DNA of 64,000 bases from contig NZ_JMPP01000041.1 in NCBI RefSeq assembly GCF_000735435.1, forward strand, positions 62,001-126,000, read 5' to 3'. This DNA comes from Klebsiella planticola ATCC 33531. Its GTDB lineage: Bacteria > Pseudomonadota > Gammaproteobacteria > Enterobacterales > Enterobacteriaceae. Position 1 is the stretch's first letter, and each line of letters starts with the position of its first letter. The notes under the pieces were generated by a model, which was given only the letters and a program-made list of their open reading frames with translations, was not told where the DNA came from and did not search any database. The translations under genes were made by a program, and so were the position numbers. This document shows positions 35,340 through 43,333 of this stretch, piece after piece.

Positions 35340-35762
35340 ATGCACGATCGGCTGGATCAAACTGCGTTGCGCGAGAAAATTCCTGAAGAATTTTTTGTAG
35401 AAGACAGAATGCTGGGCAATGTGTTGCTTTCACAATGTCCTTCCCGTGAAATTTTGCACCAAATAACGGGCAAATGGGGATTGCTTGTAATGTTAGTGCT
35501 GAAAAATGGCACGAAACGCTTTGGCGAACTTCGCCGGGAGGTGCAAGGCGTGAGCGAACGAATGTTGACCCAAACGCTACAACAGCTTGAAGAAAATAAA
35601 ATGTTGCTGCGAAAATCGTTCAACACCGTCCCGCCCCACGTTGAATATACCCTCACGCCACTTGGCGAAGAGGCTGCGGGTAAAATTAAAGAACTCGTGG
35701 ATTGGCTACAATTTAATATTGGAGATATTCTGGTTAATAAAATGACATTAGAGAAGCAGTAA
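35340..35762 (+). CDS. HxlR-family regulator (QorR/YtfH-like)
   Basis: This 140-residue winged-helix regulator has the conserved sensor cysteine in SQCPSREILHQITGKWG and the HTH RFGELRREVQGVSERMLTQTL, then the wing VPPHVEYTLTPLG. The pattern matches E. coli QorR/YtfH, a quinone/diamide-responsive repressor of qorB. It is AT-rich like the divergent oxidoreductase, so the pair probably moved together. The start has only a weak ribosome site. Confidence 0.87.
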   Translation: MHDRLDQTALREKIPEEFFVEDRMLGNVLLSQCPSREILHQITGKWGLLVMLVLKNGTKRFGELRREVQGVSERMLTQTLQQLEENKMLLRKSFNTVPPHVEYTLTPLGEEAAGKIKELVDWLQFNIGDILVNKMTLEKQ

Positions 35763-35848
35763 GATCTGCAATGCTTCCCGGCGAGGCCTTGATTTGGCGT
35801 CATTCTGTTAAGGCCCCCTAACCGCTATTTTTTCACGGCGGCTTCAAA

Positions 35849-35940
35849 TTATTCGGCAAAGATTAATCCTTGAGTAACGCGTCGGCCGTCGCTGGAAAGA
35901 ACCGCTTCCGGCAGCGTCACACCGCCGGACTTGAACGCTA
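35849..35940 (-). pseudogene. possible gene relic, C-terminal about 30 codons
   Basis: Before a stop at 35849 the minus strand reads GGVTLPEAVLSSDGRRVTQG, a protein-like run, and a shifted frame just upstream reads ALAFPEQYQRI. There is no start or body. It sits directly after the SDR gene and may be the frameshifted tail of a lost neighbour. I cannot name the family. Confidence 0.3.
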
Positions 35941-35999
35941 TATGCGCTGATATTGCTCAGGGAACGCCAGGGCTCCCGTTCTAACACTAGCCAGAAAAA

Positions 36000-36728
36000 T
36001 TAACCGAGCATGATCCCGCCATCCACCGCTAGCTGCTGTCCGGTCACAAAATCATTTTTCATCAGGAACAAATAGGCAGACGCCAGCTCGTCAATTTCAG
36101 CCGTACGCCCCAGTGGAATAACGCTGGCGAAATGCTGGCGGGTATTATCCACTTGCTCTCTGGACTGTTCTCGCCAGAAAGGGGTAACGGTCCAGGTGGG
36201 CGCGACCGCATTAACCCTCCCCTCAGGCGCGATTTCCGCTGCCAGCCCCTGCACCAGTGCCTGGATACCGAGATTACCAACATAGCTCGCACAGGCATGC
36301 TGCGCCCGGCCACCGGTACCGGATGTAAAGATCAGCGAACCACCGGAACGGAGCTTCTTGGCAGCCAGCTTCCCGATCACTACGTTGGTAAGAAATTTAG
36401 AGTGAATGACATGCTCGATAGTCTCCATGCTTGCTGCCAGAAAACCGCCGCCCATGGCGTCTCCAACCATCGAAACCAGATGATCAAATGGCGCAAGCTT
36501 AGCGAAACAGGCTTGCAATGCATCATGATCGTGGGCATCGCAAACTAGCGTTTCACACACCTTTATATTCTGCGCTTTCAGCATAGCGCGCGCCTCATCC
36601 AGCCGTTGTTGGCTACGCCCCATCAGAGTCAGTCTGGATCCTTCCAGGCCAGCGCGCTGTGCTATCGCAAAGCCGATACCAGAACTTCCGCCAACGATCA
36701 GCAAATGTTTATTCTGCAATTCCGCCAT
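36000..36728 (-). CDS. short-chain dehydrogenase/reductase (SDR)
   Basis: This 242-residue classical SDR has the cofactor site VGGSSGIGFAIA (the Gly-rich TGxxxGIG is VGGSSGIG) and an arginine in LMGRSQQ that favours NADP. The catalytic serine lies in IFTSGTGG. The usual active-site tyrosine may be the one in ASYVGNLGIQ, where the family lysine is replaced, so activity is uncertain. It lies downstream of a decayed GlcG/HbpS-type gene on the same strand. Confidence 0.8.
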   Translation of the reverse strand: MAELQNKHLLIVGGSSGIGFAIAQRAGLEGSRLTLMGRSQQRLDEARAMLKAQNIKVCETLVCDAHDHDALQACFAKLAPFDHLVSMVGDAMGGGFLAASMETIEHVIHSKFLTNVVIGKLAAKKLRSGGSLIFTSGTGGRAQHACASYVGNLGIQALVQGLAAEIAPEGRVNAVAPTWTVTPFWREQSREQVDNTRQHFASVIPLGRTAEIDELASAYLFLMKNDFVTGQQLAVDGGIMLG

Positions 36729-36740
36729 GTTTATTCCTTT

Positions 36741-36830
36741 TCATTCGTTAATGCTTCGACAGCAGCCTGCTGCTATCAGCGTATCATTCGCGCCATGAGC
36801 GCCGTTGACGCCCACCGCCCCAATCACTTC
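36741..36830 (-). pseudogene. GlcG/HbpS (DUF336) family relic
   Basis: On the minus strand 29 codons before a stop read EVIGAVGVNGAHGANDTLI. This is the C-terminal signature of the GlcG/HbpS haem-binding family, normally GEVIGAIGVSGG followed by an acidic run. A different frame just upstream reads DDNLYARNGLIMK, so both a frameshift and loss of most of the gene have happened. Confidence 0.5.
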
Positions 36831-36876
36831 ATGATCAGACCATTTCGTGCGTACAGGTTGTCATCCGCTCTCCTCT

Positions 36877-37326
36877 CTAATTTGCTGATGAAGAGGGATC
36901 GCCGTCGCGTCGCCAGGACAGTTTTTTGCCGAAGCCAAGCCTATTATCAGTGAATTTCATCTCATCAATGTCGATGGCCCACACCGGGGCGGACATGACG
37001 CGTGCTGCCGGAAAGCGTTGGTAATAGCGTTTACGGGCGTCCTCGCCCTCCTGACTTTGCAACAGGCGAAGTTCGCCACGAAATTGCAGGCCGCGAATGT
37101 GGATAACCGTCTGCGACTGGTCGCTGACGGTACCCGCGACCAGAGTCCGTTTACCCGCCATCCGACCATGTCGTGACGCGGGACTGGTTAAAAGGTAAAA
37201 AGCGACTGCGCCGGGGTCAAAGACATAGAAAGCGTTGGCGCACCACAGCGATACGCCGTCGCTAACGCAGTACGCCACGACATGCTGAACCTTCAGCCAC
37301 TCGCTGATGCGAGAGAATATCTCCAT
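36877..37326 (-). CDS. YhbP-like (UPF0306) FMN split-barrel family protein
   Basis: This 149-residue protein is similar along its length to E. coli YhbP (UPF0306): RISEWLKVQHVVAYCV, LWCANAFYVFDPGAVAFYLL, GTVSDQSQTVIHIRGLQF and FTDNRLGFGKKLSW. The family has the pyridoxamine-phosphate-oxidase-like split barrel that often binds FMN. It starts 9 bp after idi, so it is in the same operon as the decarboxylase and the flavin prenyltransferase. A flavin-handling role is possible but unproven. Confidence 0.83.
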   Translation of the reverse strand: MEIFSRISEWLKVQHVVAYCVSDGVSLWCANAFYVFDPGAVAFYLLTSPASRHGRMAGKRTLVAGTVSDQSQTVIHIRGLQFRGELRLLQSQEGEDARKRYYQRFPAARVMSAPVWAIDIDEMKFTDNRLGFGKKLSWRRDGDPSSSAN

Positions 37327-37335
37327 GGCTTTTCC

Positions 37336-37923
37336 TTATGCCGTTAGCACCGGCGAGTAAGCGGACAGCTGCGAAGCATATTGCCTGAACCGGTCAATAT
37401 TCCCAGGCGCACACAGTTGCATCACCAGCCATGGACTAAACAGTTCAGGGAGGTTGTCCACGGCCGCGCTAAGTGCCGCAAGCGGCACCCAACGAGCATC
37501 CATAACTTCGCTCTGACGAAGCGTAAGCGATGTGGTGACCCGGGCGGCATAGACCGGACAATATTCATTTTCAACAATGCCTGACGGATCGGTCGCACAG
37601 TAACCGAAGGTCTCGTCAACGAGCGTAATCCCCTCCACCTCTACCCCAACTTCATAGCGGCAGCGTCGGCGAATTGCGCTCTCGAATGACTCCTGCCACT
37701 GCGGGTGGCCGCAGACTGAGTTGGTCCATACGCCAGGCCAGGCTTTCTTATCAAGCGAACGTCGCGTCAGCAGGCAGTCGCCGTCGGAGTTGAATAGCCA
37801 TGTTGAGAACGCGAGATGCCGCGGGGTGTGCTCATGATGAGCGACCCGTTTCTGTAACGTGCCGACAGGGTTCTGTTCCTCGTCCAGCAATACAACATGT
37901 TCATAAGCAGAGCGTAATGTCAT
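37336..37923 (-). CDS. idi: isopentenyl-diphosphate delta-isomerase, type I
   Basis: This 195-residue Nudix-fold isomerase interconverts isopentenyl and dimethylallyl diphosphate with Mg and Zn in the cytoplasm. The catalytic cysteine lies in TNSVCGHP and the catalytic glutamate in ENEYCPVY, with the metal histidines in VAHHEHTPRHLAFS. Its length is close to the 182-residue E. coli Idi. It lies 52 bp downstream of the DUF554 gene within the decarboxylase operon. Its product feeds the dimethylallyl group that UbiX-type enzymes attach to FMN, an appealing reason for its position. Confidence 0.92.
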   Translation of the reverse strand: MTLRSAYEHVVLLDEEQNPVGTLQKRVAHHEHTPRHLAFSTWLFNSDGDCLLTRRSLDKKAWPGVWTNSVCGHPQWQESFESAIRRRCRYEVGVEVEGITLVDETFGYCATDPSGIVENEYCPVYAARVTTSLTLRQSEVMDARWVPLAALSAAVDNLPELFSPWLVMQLCAPGNIDRFRQYASQLSAYSPVLTA

Positions 37924-37975
37924 TGTTTCACCTCAAGCAGCACAATGCCCGGCATACGCCGGGCAACGGCAGGCG

Positions 37976-38692
37976 CTAACCAATGAGATGGGCCCATAGC
38001 CAGGAGAATGGCATCACCAACACCAGCGCGGGTAGCATGTTGGCGACCGGGAACATCTTGATATTGCAGATACGTAAACCGGTCGCAACCATTAACAGGC
38101 CGCCGGCACAGGAGAAATCCGCCATCATATCCGCCGAGAGCAGCGGCAGGATCATCGTGGCCAGCATCGCGAGCGCCACCTGGATAACTATCAGCGGCAA
38201 ACCGATAGTCATCACCGCAAACCCAAGCATGGTGGCGAAAATCCCGGCGGTGAAGAGATCGAGGACCGTCTTGATATAAAGAATCGACGGGTCGCCGGTC
38301 ATGCCTTCATGCATAGCGCCGAAAATACCCGTACCGCTGGCGCAAAACAGTACAAGGATCGCCACAAACTTCTCGGTGAACGCCTCCTGGGTTAATCCCT
38401 TCACCGGCGGTAAAAAAGCGTTGATAACTGAACGGGTGGAACCGGCCACCTTGCCGATACCTCTTTCGACATAAAGGATTTCACCAATAGCGGTGCCGAT
38501 GATCATCGCCAGTACGACGGCGGGCATAAACGTCACTTTAATGATCAGATTGATCCCAAGGCCAACCGAACATAGCCCAAAAATAAGCGGTAGCGAGGTT
38601 TTTACCCTCTCCGAAATAGCACTGCTGGCAAGGGCGCCGAGCAGGCCGCCCACGATGACAGCGCCACCGTTAACATAGGGTCCAATTAACAT
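37976..38692 (-). CDS. DUF554 (YqgA-like) inner-membrane protein
   Basis: This 238-residue protein with about seven hydrophobic segments belongs to the DUF554/YqgA family (start LIGPYVNGGAVIVGGLLGA, then LPLIFGLCSVGLGINLI and GMTGDPSILYIKTVLDLFTAG). Its function is unestablished. It lies 9 bp after the UbiX-type gene, in the operon, so transport of the aromatic substrate or product is a plausible but unproven role. Confidence 0.85.
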   Translation of the reverse strand: MLIGPYVNGGAVIVGGLLGALASSAISERVKTSLPLIFGLCSVGLGINLIIKVTFMPAVVLAMIIGTAIGEILYVERGIGKVAGSTRSVINAFLPPVKGLTQEAFTEKFVAILVLFCASGTGIFGAMHEGMTGDPSILYIKTVLDLFTAGIFATMLGFAVMTIGLPLIVIQVALAMLATMILPLLSADMMADFSCAGGLLMVATGLRICNIKMFPVANMLPALVLVMPFSWLWAHLIG

Positions 38693-38701
38693 ATTATTTC
38701 C

Positions 38702-39310
38702 TCAGAGCGTGACAGGAACGACGCTCTCCGGCTGTGCGGGTAGCCCCTCTTCCCCCCAACGAGGAATGGCGCGGACATCCAGGCCGAACAGATCCAGCGC
38801 GCGCGCCACGCTATGAGTGATAATCTCATCCGGGGTCTGCGGGCGTTGATAGAGCGCGGGCACCGGTGGAAAGATGATCCCTCCCATCTCCGTCACCAGC
38901 TGCATATTACGTATGTGGCTCAGGTTGAGCGGCGTCTCACGCGCCATCAGCACCAGTCGGCGGCGCTCCTTGAGGACCACATCTGCCGCGCGCGTAAGCA
39001 GATTGTCCGTCATACTGTGGGCAATACAGCCAAGCGAGCGCATGGAACAAGGAGCTACCAGCATGCCAAGCGTCTTAAACGAGCCGCTGGAGATCGCGGC
39101 GCCCAGATTACCAGGAGAATGGACCACATCCGCCATCGCCGTGACATCCGCAAGCCGATAGTCCGTTTCCAGTTCGCAGGTTTTTTCCGCGCCTTTCGAC
39201 ATGACAAGATGCACTTCAAGCCCGCGGCGCTGAAGTAACTCCAGCGCCCTGACGCCATACTGAAAACCCGACGCGCCGCTGATGCCGACGATAATGCGTT
39301 GTGTGGCCAT
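38702..39310 (-). CDS. lpdB: UbiX/Pad-type flavin prenyltransferase
   Basis: This 202-residue enzyme of the UbiX/Pad1 family transfers a dimethylallyl group to reduced FMN to make prenylated FMN, the cofactor of UbiD-type decarboxylases. The FMN site [18 protein letters not shown] is at the N-terminus, and [30 protein letters not shown] and [13 protein letters not shown] follow. It lies 11 bp downstream of the decarboxylase gene. The gene name is taken from the gallate decarboxylase systems and is tentative. Confidence 0.87.
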   Translation of the reverse strand: MATQRIIVGISGASGFQYGVRALELLQRRGLEVHLVMSKGAEKTCELETDYRLADVTAMADVVHSPGNLGAAISSGSFKTLGMLVAPCSMRSLGCIAHSMTDNLLTRAADVVLKERRRLVLMARETPLNLSHIRNMQLVTEMGGIIFPPVPALYQRPQTPDEIITHSVARALDLFGLDVRAIPRWGEEGLPAQPESVVPVTL

Positions 39311-39321
39311 GCTTTGCTCCT

Positions 39322-40815
39322 TTATTCGAAATCCGGCAGAAAACGTTTCACGTCCACTTCTTTAAAATGAGAACGTTCAAAATGCGCTTTCAGATGGAAC
39401 GGCACGGTACAGTCGAAAATCGTTTTGCATGACATACCGTCCTGGGTAATTGACGGGCTGTAACCTGCCGCCTGGGACGGGTCGAGCGGATGACAACGTA
39501 CGCCTGGAATAAAGAGAGTATCCACATCCCCCTGATACCGGGTCTGCATTGCCCACATCACGTCATCGCTGTCAAAAATGTCCACATCCTCGTCGACCAG
39601 AATCACATGCTTGAGCTCCGGGAAAGCGGAGAAAGCAAGTAGCGCAGCCTGGCGCTGGCGCCCTTCGTCAGTGGGCGCGGATTTTTTAAACTGCATGATC
39701 GCCAGCAGCTTACCGCCGCCTGCCGAGTGGGCGAAAACGTTCAGCAGTTTGCCCGGCATTGCGCGCTCAACCATTTCCAGAATGCTCGCTTCGGTCGGGA
39801 TACCGGCCATGTTGACGTGCTCTTCGCCGGGACCCACTGTCGTCCGCCAGATTGGATTGCGGCGATGAGTGACGGCTTTAACCTTGATGACAGGCAGCGC
39901 CGCTTTGGCTTCGCCGGTATAGCCCGGGAATTCCGGCATGGCTTTACCGGTGTTGGTATTCTGATCTTCACGTACCCGAACATGGGGTAATAGTTCACCT
40001 TCAATAACAATTTCCGCATGGGCGATAGCGCGTTCATTGATGGTTTTACACTTCACCATTTCCACCGCATGACCGCGCAGGGAGCCTGCGATACTCAGTT
40101 CATCAAAACCCAGCGGCGTGGTAGGCGGTTCAAAACAGGCGGCTACTTCAATTGCCGGGTCAACGCCGATGCTGATAGAGATCGGTAATGGCTTGCCTGC
40201 GGCTTCCGCTTTCATGCGGAACGCGTCTATATGGCGTCCCGGCGTCAGCCACATGGATAGCTCATCCCGGCTCTGAATACACAGGCGGTGAATGGTAATA
40301 TCCGACTCACCGGTTTGTGGATCGGAGGCGTAACATAACCCCATGGTAATATACGGGCCGGCATCCTCTTCGGTATTGGTCGGCGCGGGAAGCAGCGTAC
40401 GAAGGTCAAAGTCAGGTTGGTCAGCATAGTGCACCACTTCCTGACAGATGGCGTTCCCCTCGACCAGAATCGGATCGATTGGCGTCTGTACCGAGTTTTT
40501 CAGCAGCTGGCCCAGTTTTTCCGGCGCGCAGTTCAGAAATTGGCCGACGCGTTTACGTGAGCCGTTGATACCGATAGCCACCCGGGTCTGTGGAAAACCT
40601 TTAATGGTATTGAACATCATTACCGGGCCGTTTTTACGCGTCGGACGCTCGCAGGTGCCGCCCGCGCCCACATAGCGATAAACCCCGGACAACTCCGCCT
40701 GCGGATCGACTTCGACGCTGGTTTCGACATATTCACCTGGCGTACGCTGCAGCAGTTCCAGCGCGGAGCGCAAATCATGGATGGTGTTTTCTTTTTCTGG
40801 AGGGATATTTTCCAT
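39322..40815 (-). CDS. lpdC: UbiD-family hydroxyarylic acid decarboxylase, LpdC-like
   Basis: This 497-residue UbiD-family enzyme shares many blocks with LpdC gallate/protocatechuate decarboxylase: [78 protein letters not shown] and [16 protein letters not shown]. It should need prenylated FMN and a divalent metal, and decarboxylate a hydroxylated benzoate to a phenol. The exact substrate is not readable. It is the first gene of the minus-strand operon and divergent from a LysR regulator, which likely senses the aromatic acid. Confidence 0.87.
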   Translation of the reverse strand: MENIPPEKENTIHDLRSALELLQRTPGEYVETSVEVDPQAELSGVYRYVGAGGTCERPTRKNGPVMMFNTIKGFPQTRVAIGINGSRKRVGQFLNCAPEKLGQLLKNSVQTPIDPILVEGNAICQEVVHYADQPDFDLRTLLPAPTNTEEDAGPYITMGLCYASDPQTGESDITIHRLCIQSRDELSMWLTPGRHIDAFRMKAEAAGKPLPISISIGVDPAIEVAACFEPPTTPLGFDELSIAGSLRGHAVEMVKCKTINERAIAHAEIVIEGELLPHVRVREDQNTNTGKAMPEFPGYTGEAKAALPVIKVKAVTHRRNPIWRTTVGPGEEHVNMAGIPTEASILEMVERAMPGKLLNVFAHSAGGGKLLAIMQFKKSAPTDEGRQRQAALLAFSAFPELKHVILVDEDVDIFDSDDVMWAMQTRYQGDVDTLFIPGVRCHPLDPSQAAGYSPSITQDGMSCKTIFDCTVPFHLKAHFERSHFKEVDVKRFLPDFE

Positions 40816-41079
40816 CAGTAAAACCTCTTATGTATAATAAATGTTGCGGTGCAAAAAATATAAGACATTAATAATATGATGGACAAATACCGTTTATGTC
40901 ATAACGGCCACACTAAAATGGTATGCATTATTTTAATTAACATTAAATGGATATTTGTTTAACAAAAAAGACAATGGCATACGCTCTGTAATTATATCCC
41001 TGTGCGACTTAAGTTTATTGACATCCCGCCCTAACCCTCCTATAACTCGCAAAGCAGTGACTATCAAGGTAAGTATCAG

Positions 41080-41979
41080 ATGGACTTAAAACGCATAAAG
41101 TATTTCTGCAAAGTCATCGAGCACGGCTCGATCAGCGAGGCTGCGCGCCAGTTGAATATGGCCCAGCCGCCGCTGAGTAAGCGCATTCAGGAGCTGGAGG
41201 ACGAGCTTGGCGCGCAGCTGCTGGTCCGCAGCAGAAACGGCGTGGAAATAACCACTGCCGGTAATTACTTTTATCACCGCGCATGCCAGATCCTCAATCA
41301 GCTTGAAGATACCGTTCGGGAGACGGTAAAAATAGCCCAGCGGGAAAACGCTTTTATCCGTATAGGACTGACTCATTTATTTCAATCTTATTTCCAGCCG
41401 CTTATTCTGGAGTTATATCGCCGCAATCCAGATATTGAATTACGTATTACCGTTTCGGACTCCAGTAATTTAGAATCTTTTCTTCATGATGGTCTCATTG
41501 ATATCGCTTTTATGCAGCGGCCGCACCCGGATGACGCTTTTCAGTGCCATGAATTTCCTCCGGTAGCAACGGTGGCGGTGATTAATAAAAAAATATTACC
41601 GGTTGCGCCGCACGAACCGCTGGCGATATCGCAGCTGGCGTCAATGCCGCTGGTTCTGCTAAGGCGCTACGAGGGGACAGGAATATACGAGAAATTTGTC
41701 GACCTGTTTTCGGAAAACGGGAAATATCCTAACATTATCATGCATATCACCCAGCCTAAAGCGATCATTGATTGTCTGGAATCGGGTCTGGAGGCGGTCT
41801 CGCTGTTACCCGCTTCCGAGGTGGATGCCCGACGTCTGGAAAAGTGTTTCGTCATTCCACTGGCCCCTTCCCCTGATATTTTCTTTCCGGCAATGGTCAA
41901 AATGTCGGCAATGTCAGAGATTAGCGAGATAACGGATATCCTGCGTGACGGCCTGATCATGGGTCAGCCCACCGCCTAA
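41080..41979 (+). CDS. LysR-family regulator of the decarboxylase operon
   Basis: This 299-residue LysR regulator has the HTH SISEAARQLNMAQPPLSKRI and the following LEDELGAQLLVRS, then an effector domain (FIRIGLTHLFQSY, later LVLLRRYEGTGIYEKF). It is divergent from the decarboxylase operon across a 264-bp gap that has no gene. By LysR custom it activates that operon with an aromatic acid as inducer. Confidence 0.88.
   Translation: MDLKRIKYFCKVIEHGSISEAARQLNMAQPPLSKRIQELEDELGAQLLVRSRNGVEITTAGNYFYHRACQILNQLEDTVRETVKIAQRENAFIRIGLTHLFQSYFQPLILELYRRNPDIELRITVSDSSNLESFLHDGLIDIAFMQRPHPDDAFQCHEFPPVATVAVINKKILPVAPHEPLAISQLASMPLVLLRRYEGTGIYEKFVDLFSENGKYPNIIMHITQPKAIIDCLESGLEAVSLLPASEVDARRLEKCFVIPLAPSPDIFFPAMVKMSAMSEISEITDILRDGLIMGQPTA
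41865..41872 (-). other. KOPS octamer nearest to dif on the right arm
   Basis: On the plus strand CCCTTCCC is the reverse complement of GGGAAGGG, so the element points left toward dif. Others with the same orientation are at 48646, 56544 and 57819. Confidence 0.65.
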
Positions 41980-42035
41980 GCCGTTTCGCGGAAAAATATT
42001 CTTCACCCGTCCGCAGCGCCTATAACCGCCGGACA

Positions 42036-42161
42036 AGCGATGGTCCCTTTATGCTGACCCTCGGGTTGATTTTCCCTGGTTTTACCGGCCTCGGGATTAG
42101 CATCTGGCCAAATATGACCCCGCCGTCGATCTCTGTCTGGCTGGCCGCCTCTCCGCGCTGA
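42036..42161 (+). pseudogene. relic of cytochrome bd oxidase subunit II (CioB/CydB-like)
   Basis: A frame on the plus strand reads GLGISIWPNMTPPSISVWLAASPR and stops. This matches the segment near the C-terminus of CioB/CydB-type subunit II (GLGISLWP, then PPSISxW and AA). The rest of the subunit is missing before it, and the last transmembrane helix after it is lost. It is followed by the DUF2474 relic, as in intact cyanide-insensitive oxidase operons. Confidence 0.6.
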
Positions 42162-42202
42162 TGAGGCTACCATTGAGGCATACATTAACGGAGAACACGG
42201 CT

Positions 42203-42347
42203 ATGAACAGCGAAAACGAGACGCCTCGCCCGTTCTGGAAAAAGCGGATGTGGATGGTCATTATCAGGGCGGCCAGCGTGCTGGCGCCAGGAGTAGTGGC
42301 GACGCTGTAAGCTGCTGATGGCCGCCGCCGGCATGAGAATGCACTAA
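42203..42347 (+). pseudogene. frameshifted DUF2474 (CydX-like) small gene
   Basis: An ATG at 42203 starts MNSENETPRPFWKKRMWMV, then IIRAASVLAPGVVATL, and stops at 42308. The downstream +1-type frame continues KLLMAAAGMRMH to a stop at 42345. Together they rebuild a DUF2474 small membrane subunit that accompanies cyanide-insensitive bd oxidases. The frameshift and the decayed cioB next to it show that the operon is dead. Confidence 0.62.
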
Positions 42348-42351
42348 GAAC

Positions 42352-42383
42352 AGACCGGGCTACCCAGCTGGCCCGGTCTTTTT
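42352..42383 (+). terminator. rho-independent terminator after the oxidase relics
   Basis: A perfect 9-bp stem (AGACCGGGC / GCCCGGTCT) with a 10-nt loop is followed by TTTTT. It remains from the former oxidase operon and now lies upstream of the convergent hdeD end. Confidence 0.8.
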
Positions 42384-42394
42384 ACCCGCCGCGC

Positions 42395-42964
42395 TTAACC
42401 GCGTTTAAACAGGCGGGCGGCCTGGAACAAGCCGAAAGAACTCACCAGCATCTCAATCCCCACAATTGCGGTAACCAGCGTCACCGAAGCTTCCGGCCCT
42501 GAACCGATCAGCGTCCAGGCGATGACCAGATCGAGAATACCGATGACAAACTGCAGCCAGTTTCCCGGCAGCCCGCGATGTACATACCCCGCGACCAGGC
42601 GCGCGATACCGCCAAAAGCAAACAGCACCGCCAGATAAACGGCCAGCGCCAGAATCCCCGCCAGCGGGCTGGTGATAAAAACATAGCCAAAGAGTAGATA
42701 GGCGATACCGAGCAGAATACCGCCGATCGTGGGCCAGGTGTTTTGCGCACGGTTGGCAAACATACCAACGATCAATCCCGCGCCGCTCAGCATTAGCAGG
42801 ACGCCGACGAAAATGCTCAGTACGGTCCCGGTGGCAAATGGATTGATCAGGCACATCAGTCCGCCAACCAGTAACAGGAAGGCAACGACCAGCAAAACCC
42901 CGCGCTGTTTTTTGAGGATCTCTTCACTCAGAAGTTGAGGAGTACGACGGTCAAAATTTAGCAT
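42395..42964 (-). CDS. hdeD: HdeD-like acid-resistance membrane protein (DUF308)
   Basis: This 189-residue inner-membrane protein with six helices is nearly the same length as E. coli HdeD (190). It shares EILKKQRGVLLVVAF, then LLMLSGAGLIVGMFANRAQNTWP and WLQFVIGILDLVIAW. HdeD helps acid resistance at high cell density in E. coli; the mechanism is unknown. ATG 42964 has GGAGA six bases upstream. No hdeAB genes lie nearby. Confidence 0.85.
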   Translation of the reverse strand: MLNFDRRTPQLLSEEILKKQRGVLLVVAFLLLVGGLMCLINPFATGTVLSIFVGVLLMLSGAGLIVGMFANRAQNTWPTIGGILLGIAYLLFGYVFITSPLAGILALAVYLAVLFAFGGIARLVAGYVHRGLPGNWLQFVIGILDLVIAWTLIGSGPEASVTLVTAIVGIEMLVSSFGLFQAARLFKRG

Positions 42965-43333
42965 AATGTATCTCCATGATTGGCTCTCCCTATCCGCTGG
43001 CCGCCTCGGAATGAGGGGCCGAAGAGCGTGGTTATGTCAGATTAAAATAACGATCGGGTTGATATGTATCGGTGGTAAAGGTTTCTGTCGGGTCATATGC
43101 AAAAAATTACGTTCGATGGCGTTGCTGATAACGTTGAGCGGCAGGTCGTTAGGATCGATGCCAAAATTTTTTAACGTCCTTAAACAAGACTTCTTTTTAT
43201 ATTACTGACCCGATTACCGGTGCGCCGGGCCTGTTTTGCGCGCCCGGCAAGCGGGCATTTCACCCTCCTGACTTGCCGCAGGTGAAATCAGCTTTAAGCG
43301 TAGCAGAAGGAGTAATAACGGGATGCTATGCGC

